Assembly (NCBI RefSeq): GCF_014695375.1
Contig: NZ_JACJOG010000022.1
Span: 62,001 to 126,000 of the forward strand
Direction of reading: 5' to 3'
Source of the DNA: Coleofasciculus sp. FACHB-T130
GTDB taxonomy: Bacteria > Cyanobacteriota > Cyanobacteriia > Cyanobacteriales > FACHB-T130
Length of the DNA: 64,000 nucleotides
Both the position numbers and the translations under genes were made by a program. This document shows, one piece after another, positions 6,927 to 14,976 of this stretch (position 1 is its first letter; every line of letters starts with the position of its first letter). Below the pieces are notes generated by a model. It had not been told where the DNA came from and made no database searches. It saw only the letters and a list, made by a program, of their open reading frames with translations.

Positions 6927-8828
6927 ATGCAATCAACCATTGAGCGATCGGCAACCCAACTACCGCCGCTGATTCCCCGTGAGATTCTTTTCGGCAACCC
7001 AGAACGTACCAGTCCGCGACTTTCACCGGATGGTAAGTATCTGGCGTACATCGCCCCCGACGAGAAGAATGTCTTGCAGGTGTGGTTGCGGACAGTCGGA
7101 CAGGAAGACGACCGCCAACTCACCGCCGATAAGAAGCGCGGTATCCGGATTTTCTTCTGGACTTATAACGCCGACCAGCTGATGTATATGCAAGACTCAG
7201 ATGGCGACGAAAACTTTCACCTCTATGCAGTCAATATTCACTCCAATATTGTCCGCGACTTAACGCCATTCCAAGGGGTGAAAGCACAGCCAGTGGATCT
7301 TGACCCCAAGTTTCCCGATCAAGTGTTGGTGGGGATGAACTTGAAGGACTTACAAAAGTTTGATGTTTACCGCATTAACCTGGCAAACGGTGCGGTTGAC
7401 TTATACGCCGAAAACCCAGGCAACGTAGTTAGCTGGACAGTGGACGCCCAATTCCAGGTACGTGCCGCTACCGCAGCAACTCCTGATGGGGGTTCTGACC
7501 TGTTATTCCGGGAAACAACCCAAAGCGATTGGGAAACGCTGCGTCACTGGGGACCAGATGATGAAGGCGGTGCCGTTAGCTTCTCGGAAGATGGCAAAAC
7601 CCTTTATATCAGCGGCAGTCACGATGCCAACGCCAGTCGCCTGATTGCTTTCGATGTCACTACTCGCGAAGAAACAGTCATTGCCGAAGATCCGCAATAC
7701 GATCTAGGCGGTATCGTCATTCACCCGATTACGCGAGTTATCCAGGCAGTTTCCTTCTACAAAGAGAAACAAGAATGGCAGGTACTTGACCAAAGTATCG
7801 CCGCAGATTTTGAAGCGATCGCCCAAATTCGTCCCGGAGAATTCGGCATTTCTTCTCGCGACCTTGCCGACAAAAATTGGCTAGTTGCTTTCCTCACCGA
7901 TGATGGCCCAGTCTACTACTACGCCTATAATCGAGATTCCAAGACCAGCACCCTCCTGTTCAGCAACAAACCCGTATTAGAAGGGTTGTCGCTGGCATCC
8001 ATGCAACCAATTTCCTACCAAGCCCAAGACGGCTTGACGGTTCACGGCTACCTGACAACACCTGTAGGAATCACCGCCCAAAATTTACCGACCGTGTTGT
8101 TGGTTCACGGTGGCCCTTGGGCGCGAGATACTTGGGGTTACGACCCGCAAGCGCAGTGGCTAGCGAACCGGGGTTATGCCGTCCTGCAAGTAAATTTCCG
8201 GGGTTCCACCGGCTACGGCAAAGCCTTTGTCAACGCTGGCAACCGGGAATGGGCAGGGAAGATGCACGACGATCTCATTGATGCCGTCAACTGGCTGGTG
8301 CAGCAAGGCATCTCCGACCCGCAAAAAATTGCTATCATGGGCGGTTCCTACGGTGGTTACGCAACCCTAGTCGGATTAACTTTCACGCCGGATGTGTTTG
8401 CCTGCGGTGTAGATATCGTGGGTCCCAGTAACTTGATTACGCTAATGCAAAGTATCCCACCCTACTGGGAACCGCTGAAGGCAAACTTCTACTATCGGGT
8501 TGGCAACTTGGAGACGGAAGAAGAATTTCTCAAATCGCGATCGCCCTTATTTTTCGTTGACCGGATTACCAAACCACTGCTAATCGCCCAAGGTGCTAAC
8601 GATCCACGGGTGAAGCAGGCGGAAAGCGAACAAATCGTCGAGGCGATGCAAAAGGCAAATAAACCTGTAGAATATGCCCTTTACACGGACGAAGGACACG
8701 GTTTCGCCCGTCCCGAAAACCGATTGCACTTTTACGCGATCGCAGAAGAGTTTCTCTCTAAATACTTGGGTGGACGCTGTGAACCGCTAGGAGACATCCC
8801 CGGACATTCCGGCGTACTAAACCCATAG
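6927..8828 (+). CDS. S9-family peptidase (prolyl oligopeptidase / acylaminoacyl-peptidase type)
   Basis: 633 residues. The N-terminal two-thirds is a beta-propeller-like region beginning SPRLSPDGKYLAYIAPDE. The C-terminal alpha/beta hydrolase starts near residue 370 (PISYQAQDGLTVHGYLTTP). The oxyanion region is LLVHGGPWARDTWGYD, the nucleophile lies in GGSYGGY (Ser about 473), the acid in GANDPRVKQ (Asp about 559) and the base in DEGHGFARPEN (His about 591), so the triad is complete. No signal peptide is seen, so it probably degrades peptides in the cytoplasm. The start ATG has AGAGG seven bases upstream. It is transcribed alone, divergent from the DUF433 pair. Confidence 0.93.
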   Translation: MQSTIERSATQLPPLIPREILFGNPERTSPRLSPDGKYLAYIAPDEKNVLQVWLRTVGQEDDRQLTADKKRGIRIFFWTYNADQLMYMQDSDGDENFHLYAVNIHSNIVRDLTPFQGVKAQPVDLDPKFPDQVLVGMNLKDLQKFDVYRINLANGAVDLYAENPGNVVSWTVDAQFQVRAATAATPDGGSDLLFRETTQSDWETLRHWGPDDEGGAVSFSEDGKTLYISGSHDANASRLIAFDVTTREETVIAEDPQYDLGGIVIHPITRVIQAVSFYKEKQEWQVLDQSIAADFEAIAQIRPGEFGISSRDLADKNWLVAFLTDDGPVYYYAYNRDSKTSTLLFSNKPVLEGLSLASMQPISYQAQDGLTVHGYLTTPVGITAQNLPTVLLVHGGPWARDTWGYDPQAQWLANRGYAVLQVNFRGSTGYGKAFVNAGNREWAGKMHDDLIDAVNWLVQQGISDPQKIAIMGGSYGGYATLVGLTFTPDVFACGVDIVGPSNLITLMQSIPPYWEPLKANFYYRVGNLETEEEFLKSRSPLFFVDRITKPLLIAQGANDPRVKQAESEQIVEAMQKANKPVEYALYTDEGHGFARPENRLHFYAIAEEFLSKYLGGRCEPLGDIPGHSGVLNP

Positions 8829-8848
8829 TCCCCATCCTCACCAATCAA

Positions 8849-8880
8849 GGTACGCAAAGAAAGTCTAAACTTTGCGTACC
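8849..8880 (+). terminator. Perfect 11-bp inverted repeat after the peptidase gene
   Basis: GGTACGCAAAG and CTTTGCGTACC form a stem with a 10-base loop, 21 bases after the stop codon. No T-tract follows. A partial third copy of the arm (GCGTACCTTTGCG) lies at 8885-8899. It may be a terminator or a processing and stability hairpin. Confidence 0.45.
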
Positions 8881-8969
8881 TCTGCGCGTACCTTTGCGTT
8901 GAAAACCGAACCTTTTGCACAGAAAAGCAGTATTCTAAAACAAACCAAATTGTTGACAATCAAACTGTT

Positions 8970-9401
8970 ATGGACGACTTTATCAAAGACGCGATCGCCG
9001 AAGCTAAACAGGGGCTCAGCGAGGGGGGAATTCCCATTGGTTCAGTTCTAGTTAAAGATGGGCAAATTGTCGGGAGAGGACATAATAAGCGCGTCCAAGA
9101 CAACGACCCTGTTACCCACGCAGAAATCGATTGCTTACGCAATTCTGGCAGAATCGGCAGCTACAAAGATACAACGCTTTATTCTACCTTGATGCCTTGT
9201 TACCTCTGTGCGGGTGCTGTTGTCCAATTTGGGATTAAAAAAGTCATCGTCGGTGAATCTGCAACTTTCTCCGGTGCCAAGGAATTCATGGAATCTCACG
9301 GCGTTGAAGTGATTGATTTAAACCTGGATGATTGCAAGCAGTTAATGAGCGATTTCATCCAGAATAATCCCCAGTTGTGGAATGAGGATATTGGCAAGTA
9401 A
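8970..9401 (+). CDS. Cytosine deaminase, yeast FCY1-type
   Basis: 143 residues. The zinc site of the cytidine-deaminase superfamily is complete: His50-Ala-Glu52 (THAEI) and Cys77-x2-Cys80 (LMPCYLCAGAV). Similarity to yeast Fcy1 runs along the whole length: GGIPIGSVLV, GRGHN.R.Q, YKDTTLYSTL, a GIKKVIVGE block, and the C-terminal PQLWNEDIGK, where Fcy1 has PQDWFEDIGE. That tail is an Fcy1 hallmark and is not present in guanine deaminases or TadA. It should deaminate cytosine to uracil for pyrimidine salvage. Bacterial cytosine deaminases are usually the unrelated CodA amidohydrolase type. The start codon ATG is 141 bases after the peptidase stop. Confidence 0.85.
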   Translation: MDDFIKDAIAEAKQGLSEGGIPIGSVLVKDGQIVGRGHNKRVQDNDPVTHAEIDCLRNSGRIGSYKDTTLYSTLMPCYLCAGAVVQFGIKKVIVGESATFSGAKEFMESHGVEVIDLNLDDCKQLMSDFIQNNPQLWNEDIGK

Positions 9402-9614
9402 TTTCCAAATAAATTACTTCTAAATTTAACTCTACAGGGAATTTTTTTTGTTTTACCCACTAGAAGTTATTAATTTTTTTTGATATAATAAATTTGATAA
9501 GGAAGAACTAAGCTTTAATATTTATTTGAGATAGATTTCCATTTTTTAAGTATACCTTGAAAAGGTGGAATTCTTGTTACCAAATACGCCATTTCTCATA
9601 AAAATCTAGTTATT

Positions 9615-10571
9615 CTATTCCCCTGTTCCACTTAGAGATAGAATCCCTCGTTCTCTGAGAAATGTGTCGAACGTCTCTCTATCGGGCAAAGAAGGCTGGG
9701 CACCGGCAATAGTTGCCGAAATCGCACCAGTGGCAGCACCCCAGACTACTGCCTCCCGCAGAGGACGCCCAGAAGCCAAAGCTGCTGCCAATCCCCCATT
9801 AAACGCATCCCCAGCCGCAACAGTATCAACTGTCTGAACGGGAAAAGCGGGGACGAAGAATGTTTCCTCCGGTGTGGCACAGAAGACACCGCGATCGCCT
9901 AGTTTCACAATTGCAGTACCGACGCCCTGTTGACGTAAAGCTGCGGCTGCTTTGGCAGCGGTTTCTTGCCCATCCACCGCAAAACCCACCAATTGCCCCG
10001 CCTCAATTTCGTTGGGGGTGATAATGTCAACCAACGGATATAAAACAGACGCAAAATCTCCCATCTCGATAGCAGGTGCGGGATCGAGAATCACCTGGAC
10101 ACCGGCTTGTCGGGCTGCCCTAGCCGCGGCTACAACGGCTGGCATCGGAATCTCGAATTGAAGGAGCAATGCAGCAGCACCGGGTAACAAATCGCTAAGG
10201 CGTCCGACATCCTCCTGGTTCACGCGCCCATTGGCACCGGGGACGATGATAATGTGATTTTCTCCCCTCCCACCCACAGCGATCGCTGCGACGCCAGAAT
10301 GAGCCGCCTCATCCACCAAGACAGCCCCAGTCTCGACACCAGACGCTTGAAGATTGGCGAGGAGTTCGCGTCCAAAATTGTCGGCACCCAGACGCCCAAC
10401 GAGCTGAGTCGGAATCCCCAGCCGCGCCACTGCTACCGCTTGATTCGCCCCTTTTCCACCCGCAGCGGTAAAAAAGTCATGACCCCGCAGCGTTTCACCA
10501 GCAACTGGCAATCGAGGCGATCGCGCCACGAGATCCATGTTAATGCTGCCGAAGATGATAACTTTGGTCAT
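9615..10571 (-). CDS. rbsK: Ribokinase-type PfkB sugar kinase
   Basis: 318 residues from ATG 10571. Features are the N-terminal IIFGSINMDLVARSPRLP, the substrate signature AAGGKGANQAVAVARLG and the C-terminal PfkB signature DTVAAGDAFNGGLAAAL, whose Asp is the catalytic base. The order and spacing fit ribokinase rather than fructokinase or adenosine kinase (GGKGANQA is ribokinase-like). It would phosphorylate ribose at O5 with ATP in the cytoplasm. No ribose transport genes lie nearby, so the substrate is inferred from motifs only. Confidence 0.87.
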   Translation of the reverse strand: MTKVIIFGSINMDLVARSPRLPVAGETLRGHDFFTAAGGKGANQAVAVARLGIPTQLVGRLGADNFGRELLANLQASGVETGAVLVDEAAHSGVAAIAVGGRGENHIIIVPGANGRVNQEDVGRLSDLLPGAAALLLQFEIPMPAVVAAARAARQAGVQVILDPAPAIEMGDFASVLYPLVDIITPNEIEAGQLVGFAVDGQETAAKAAAALRQQGVGTAIVKLGDRGVFCATPEETFFVPAFPVQTVDTVAAGDAFNGGLAAALASGRPLREAVVWGAATGAISATIAGAQPSLPDRETFDTFLRERGILSLSGTGE

Positions 10572-10580
10572 TGGTCGCTC

Positions 10581-10614
10581 TTGAAAGTTTTGAATTTTGA
10601 GTTTTGAATGAAAG
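10581..10614. repeat. TTTTGAGTTTTGAAT-type intergenic repeat
   Basis: A short imperfect tandem of GTTTTGAATTTTGAGTTTTG lies just upstream of the sugar-kinase start. Related tracts occur at 14878-14910, 19919-19952 and 47210-47259, all in intergenic DNA. Confidence 0.5.
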
Positions 10615-10659
10615 GGATTCCTAACTCAGAACTCAACATTCACTACGCTTCGGACTCGC

Positions 10660-11751
10660 TTACTGCACCGTAACCGCCGGTTCTAAACCCAAAGTCGCCA
10701 TTAACCGCTCAATATCGAAGTTTTCAGCCATCATCTGGCGAACGCACTCGACCTTAATCGGTTCGTGGAGCCGCACTTGACCAAAGGCACGGTCAATAAT
10801 TCCTACAGTCGTCAGCGTATCCAGGTCAACCGACAAAATCGGAATCTCTAAATCTTCAGCGCGGCTGAGGATAAAATGTTGTGGCGGCAATTGTCCAGTC
10901 AAGATCAGGCACTGAGTAGAAGTTTCCAAGGCGGCTAGCTGGATATCCGTGCGATCGCCTCCCGTCACCACCGCCATGTTCGTTCCCTTACGGAAATACT
11001 TCAGCGCAGAATTTACATTCATTGCGCCAATTGTCAAGCTTTGTACCATTAAATCCAGCCGATCTGGACGGCACAGAACTTCTGCTTTCAACTGGCTGAC
11101 CAGTTCCCGAACGCTGACACTCCGCAGCAACTCGCTTCTTGGCAACATTCCCAACACAGGAATCCCCTGCCGCTCTAGAAAAGGTCGTACGAGCGTCTCA
11201 GCGGCTTCCAGATTAGCTGCGGGAATATCGTTTATCAAAACACCCGTTAAGCGATCGCCCAGCCGCTTTTTGGCTGACAACAGCGCATCCACCAATAGAA
11301 CCGAGTGAAAACGAGCCACCAGTAAAACAGCCGCATCAACCGCCTCAGCAACCTGTCCCAGAGACAAGTCGAATAAGCTGCCTTCTTCCAAAGTTCCTGG
11401 CCCTTCTAATAAAACCATTGGGGCACCAGGCACCCGTCGATACTGCTCCAGAGACAGACGGTAATCCGTCTGGTCTTCTCCAGAAAGGCGTCTTTGAATC
11501 GTCTCTTCATCCAGAGACAGCAGAGTCGGTCTGATTCGATTTTCTGGTAATTTCAATACCTGAGCGAGTAACCGGACATCCTCCTCCATCGCATCTGTTT
11601 GCGATTCACTTAAACAGGTGCCCAGCGGTTTCCCATAGGCGATATCCAGCCCCTTTTCTTTCAGCTGATGGGCAATCCCCAAGATCGTTGCTGACTTGCC
11701 ACTGTAAGCTTCTGTTGACCCGATAAGCAAATATTTAGCCGCTTTTGGCAC
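10660..11751 (-). CDS. BioD-like P-loop / DRTGG-domain protein (phosphotransacetylase N-terminal-like)
   Basis: From GTG 11751 the protein is 363 residues. It opens [20 protein letters not shown], a P-loop of the dethiobiotin-synthetase-like AAA_26 domain (about residues 1-200). A DRTGG domain follows (about 205-315, with [18 protein letters not shown]), and the last part is a short CBS-adjacent-like tail. This matches the N-terminal two domains of the long form of phosphate acetyltransferase, without the catalytic Pta domain. GGAG lies 7 bases before the GTG; an upstream TTG at 11781 is less likely. The gene is 26 bases downstream of the EbsA-like gene. Its biochemical role is not known to me. 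Confidence 0.8.
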   Translation of the reverse strand: MPKAAKYLLIGSTEAYSGKSATILGIAHQLKEKGLDIAYGKPLGTCLSESQTDAMEEDVRLLAQVLKLPENRIRPTLLSLDEETIQRRLSGEDQTDYRLSLEQYRRVPGAPMVLLEGPGTLEEGSLFDLSLGQVAEAVDAAVLLVARFHSVLLVDALLSAKKRLGDRLTGVLINDIPAANLEAAETLVRPFLERQGIPVLGMLPRSELLRSVSVRELVSQLKAEVLCRPDRLDLMVQSLTIGAMNVNSALKYFRKGTNMAVVTGGDRTDIQLAALETSTQCLILTGQLPPQHFILSRAEDLEIPILSVDLDTLTTVGIIDRAFGQVRLHEPIKVECVRQMMAENFDIERLMATLGLEPAVTVQ

Positions 11752-11777
11752 ACCCTCACTCCTCATTTCTACAGTGT

Positions 11778-12152
11778 TCAACCATCTGCTCGTAGCAGCT
11801 TACGATAGAACGCGTGGGAAAAGTCGATTGTGCGAGTGCGCTTGAAATTCATAATTACATCGATTAAAAAATCGACTAACTCTGAATTTGCCATCATCAC
11901 TTCGTAACTCAGTTCCGCATTTCCATCAAACTGCAACCGACAACGGGTCAAATCCAATGGGAGCCTAGACACATACCAGGTGGCAACAAAAGGAATGCTA
12001 TCGCCGCCTTCTATTTTGCGATTCCCTTCTAAAGACCCTTTTTGATACAGGCTAATTGCCAAGGGCAACATATTCCGCTTATTGCCCTGGTAGTAGGGCA
12101 TGTAGACACTGACATCCCCTTGGTTTGCAGGCTGAAGTTGGTCAATTGACAT
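11778..12152 (-). CDS. ebsA: EbsA-like conserved cyanobacterial protein
   Basis: 124 residues with no membrane segment or signal peptide. The text [20 protein letters not shown], then [17 protein letters not shown], then [19 protein letters not shown] is, as I recall it, the cyanobacterial EbsA family. EbsA of Synechococcus elongatus is required for type IV pilus assembly and for self-suppression of biofilm formation. The assignment rests on memory of the family's appearance, so the symbol is tentative. It heads a probable two-gene unit with the DRTGG protein and is divergent from the radical SAM gene. Confidence 0.6.
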   Translation of the reverse strand: MSIDQLQPANQGDVSVYMPYYQGNKRNMLPLAISLYQKGSLEGNRKIEGGDSIPFVATWYVSRLPLDLTRCRLQFDGNAELSYEVMMANSELVDFLIDVIMNFKRTRTIDFSHAFYRKLLRADG

Positions 12153-12531
12153 TGTCTTAAATCTTCCTCAATTTCCGTCTGACTGGCAGTAGGGCGTTGT
12201 CCCTAATTTTCTGCGCTCTGACAGCCGATTGGGAACACAATAGCTTAGAGTTCTAGCCTTGGACGGTGGAGCTAATGGTGATTCTACCTTAATATACAGG
12301 TTCCCGCGTCCTCCCCAGGATAAATTCATTCATTAAAGGAATTAAGGACTATGTGGGAGGGAGAAAGAGCAGGAAAGAGTAGTAGAGAAATTTTCGTTTT
12401 CCTTCCCCTTTTTTCCCTTTGTAGCGAATTTTTTTCCCCTTTTCCCCGATTCCTGAGTAAAACTTCCTATCTGTTGCCGATTAGTTTACGCTGACTGAAT
12501 AAAGTTAGGGAATTATTCACGCGAGAAATCT
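12153..12531. other. Divergent intergenic region between ebsA-like and radical SAM genes
   Basis: 378 bases. The right half has alternating purine-rich and pyrimidine-rich tracts (GGGAGGGAGAAAGAGCAGG at about 12354 and several TTTTCCCC runs). A 45-codon ORF begins with ATG 12350 but has the composition of those tracts, and I do not call it. Promoters for both flanking genes must lie here; I could not identify them confidently. Confidence 0.5.
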
Positions 12532-13506
12532 ATGCCTCCTTTAGTTGCTAATTACTACTTAACTTATCGCTGCAACGCCCGATGTCATTTTTGTAACATC
12601 TGGGCATTAGAGCCACCCCAAGAAGCTGACTTTGCCACGATTCAACACAACTTAAAGGACTTGCGCCGGTTGGGTCTGAAGTATATAGACTTTACGGGTG
12701 GCGAACCCCTGCTACGTGCAGATGTTGGTCAGATTTACGCTGAAGCCAAAAAGCAGGGATTCTGGACCAGCATGACGACGAATACAATTCTTTACCCGAA
12801 AAAAGCCAAAGAAATTCAAGGATTAGTTGACTTCTTGAATTTCTCGCTAGATGGTGCAGATGCTGAAACCCACGACCATTCGCGGGGAGTGAAAATTTTT
12901 GACACCCTGGTTGAGTCGGTTGCTCTAGCACAAGAACTCGGCGAACAACCCGTTCTCAACCACACCGTCACCGCCCAAAATTATCAGCACATTAACGAAG
13001 TCGCAGAACTCGGTCTGCGCCTAGGCGTCAGGGTATGGCTCAACCCAGCTTTCACCGCCCACGACCACTACAATTCCAACAAGAATCCCACCCCAGACAT
13101 GGTGGCAGCAATTCAAGCCGCCGCCAAGAAATATAAGAATGTCGGATACAATAAGGCTGCACTGGCGTTCATTGAAGCTGGGGGGAATGATACGAAAAAT
13201 CCCCGCTGTAAAGCGGTAGATGCAGTAATTGCGATTTCTCCCGACGACAAGCTACTCCTACCTTGCTATCACTTTGCCCAAACCGGCGTTCCCATTAACG
13301 GTAAGCTTTACGACCTCTATCGCCAGTCAGAGGAAGTAGAATCCTACCGCCAATCTCAGGGCAAGCTGTCCGTGTGCGAAGGATGTACGGTATGGTGTTA
13401 CCTGATCCCCAGCTTCTTTATGGGTGTAGATAAGTATTGGTGGTTGAATCAAGTAACCTATGCCGGAGAATTCCTGGCCCGAAAAAGATTCTTACAACGA
13501 GCTTGA
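12532..13506 (+). CDS. Radical SAM protein with C-terminal Cys cluster
   Basis: 324 residues. The [4Fe-4S]-SAM motif CNARCHFCNIW is at about residues 14-24. It is followed by the GGEPLLR motif (about 61-67) and the TNTILYP strand. A SPASM-like set of cysteines at the C-terminus (KNPRCKAVDAVI, LLPCYHF, SVCEGCTVWC) should bind an auxiliary cluster. The downstream membrane glycosyltransferase gene overlaps its 3' end by 47 bases in another frame, so the two are likely co-translated and act in one pathway. The start is an ATG without a strong Shine-Dalgarno. The substrate is unknown; lipid or polysaccharide modification is a guess from the neighbour. Confidence 0.88.
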   Translation: MPPLVANYYLTYRCNARCHFCNIWALEPPQEADFATIQHNLKDLRRLGLKYIDFTGGEPLLRADVGQIYAEAKKQGFWTSMTTNTILYPKKAKEIQGLVDFLNFSLDGADAETHDHSRGVKIFDTLVESVALAQELGEQPVLNHTVTAQNYQHINEVAELGLRLGVRVWLNPAFTAHDHYNSNKNPTPDMVAAIQAAAKKYKNVGYNKAALAFIEAGGNDTKNPRCKAVDAVIAISPDDKLLLPCYHFAQTGVPINGKLYDLYRQSEEVESYRQSQGKLSVCEGCTVWCYLIPSFFMGVDKYWWLNQVTYAGEFLARKRFLQRA

Positions 13507-14896
13507 ACCGCTCGATTCTCTGTTGTCTGAATGTAGAGACGCAATCAATGAAGTTTCTACAGAAGAATTTGAGAGCGACTTTTTTCAGGGACTGGCAGGA
13601 CGCCGACGCAAAGCGGCGTTCGCCTTAACGGTGATTTGGGGCAGCATCATTGCCCTACATCTGTTTGTTTGGGGTTCGTGGTTAGTCCTAGGACTGACCG
13701 GACTGTTGGTGATTCAAGCGTTCCGCGTCGTATTCGCGCGACCCCGACCAGTCCCAGCGCCGTTGTCGGAAGCAACAAAAGACCAATGGCCTTCTGTTTC
13801 CCTACTGGTGGCAGCTAAAAATGAGGAAGCTGTTATTGGCAACCTGGTGAAAATGCTGTGTAATCAGGACTACCCAGTAGATCGGTATGAAGTTTGGGTG
13901 ATTGACGACCACAGCACCGATCGAACCCCCCTCGTGTTAGAGCATCTGGCGAAGGAATATCGCCAGTTAAAAGTCCTGCGCCGAGGTGCGAATGGGGTTG
14001 GCGGCAAATCGGGAGCGCTGAATCAAGTGTTGTCCCTGACGCGAGGAGAAATTGTCGGGGTATTTGATGCCGACGCCCAAGTGCCACCAGATATGCTGCG
14101 TCGGGTTTGCCCAAGTTTTGAGCGGCAACAGGTGGGAGCCGTGCAGATGCGAAAAGCGATCGCAAACCCATCGTTGAATTTCTGGACTCGCGGTCAGATG
14201 GCAGAAATGGCACTGGACTCCTATTTCCAGGAGCAGCGCATTGCCATTGGCGGCATCGGGGAACTTCGAGGCAACGGTCAATTTGTCCGCAGAGCTGCCT
14301 TGGAGCATTGCGGTGGGTGGAATGAGGAAACCATCACGGACGACTTGGATTTAACGATCCGCTTACACCTGGATCGGTGGGATATCGAATTTCTGATCTT
14401 TCCCCCCGTATATGAGGAAGGCGTCACCAGTGCTAGGGCACTGTGGCATCAGCGCAATCGATGGGCAGAAGGGGGATTCCAGCGCTATCTGGACTACTGG
14501 CGTCTCCTGGTGTCAAACCGGATGGGCACCCTCAAAAGCATTGATGCGTTCTCGTTTTTGCTCACCCAGTATATTCTCCCCGCCGCTGCCGTGCCCGACT
14601 GCCTAATGGCGATCGCGCGGAATCGTCTGCCGATTCTCAGCCCCATCACCGGAATGACGTTCATTCTGTTTCTGATGGGGATGTTCGTCGGTCTGCGCCG
14701 CACCCATAAAGAAGAGAAATTGACTGCATCGGTCTTTTTCGTCACCCTGTTGCAAACCTTACGGGGTGTCCTTTATATGTTGCACTGGATGGTAATCATC
14801 GCGGCTACTACCGCCCGGATGTCCGTGCGACCGAAGCGGCTGAAATGGATTAAAACGGTGCATCAAGGCAATAGCGAGGAAAGTTTTGAGTTTTAA
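13460..14896 (+). CDS. Membrane-bound family 2 glycosyltransferase (cellulose/hyaluronan synthase-like)
   Basis: 478 residues. One or two membrane segments come near residues 55-90 (FALTVIWGSIIALHLFVWGS). The GT-A domain follows: PSVSLLVAAKNEE, VWVIDDHSTD, the DxD-type site VFDADAQ, the TDDLDL acceptor-base motif, and QRNRW (the QxxRW motif of processive enzymes). Hydrophobic segments after residue 360 (ILPAAAVPDCLMAIA, MTFILFLMGMFVGL) anchor the C-terminus. The full QxxRW set suggests a polysaccharide or glycolipid synthase. The ATG at 13460 lies inside the radical SAM gene. The N-terminal MPENSWPEKDSYNELEPLDS, which follows it directly, is acidic and cytoplasmic. Confidence 0.88.
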   Translation: MPENSWPEKDSYNELEPLDSLLSECRDAINEVSTEEFESDFFQGLAGRRRKAAFALTVIWGSIIALHLFVWGSWLVLGLTGLLVIQAFRVVFARPRPVPAPLSEATKDQWPSVSLLVAAKNEEAVIGNLVKMLCNQDYPVDRYEVWVIDDHSTDRTPLVLEHLAKEYRQLKVLRRGANGVGGKSGALNQVLSLTRGEIVGVFDADAQVPPDMLRRVCPSFERQQVGAVQMRKAIANPSLNFWTRGQMAEMALDSYFQEQRIAIGGIGELRGNGQFVRRAALEHCGGWNEETITDDLDLTIRLHLDRWDIEFLIFPPVYEEGVTSARALWHQRNRWAEGGFQRYLDYWRLLVSNRMGTLKSIDAFSFLLTQYILPAAAVPDCLMAIARNRLPILSPITGMTFILFLMGMFVGLRRTHKEEKLTASVFFVTLLQTLRGVLYMLHWMVIIAATTARMSVRPKRLKWIKTVHQGNSEESFEF

Positions 14897-14907
14897 GTTT
14901 TGAGTTT

Positions 14908-14946
14908 AAAAAAAAGGGACACGGTACTGCCGTGTCCCTTTTTTTA
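14908..14946. terminator. Bidirectional intrinsic terminator between glycosyltransferase and dnaX
   Basis: The hairpin GGGACACGG-TACTG-CCGTGTCCC is flanked by an A8 run on the left and a T7 run on the right. It therefore works for both convergent genes. Confidence 0.88.
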
Positions 14947-14976
14947 AATAGGACGCAGCACTGCCGTGTTCTTACT

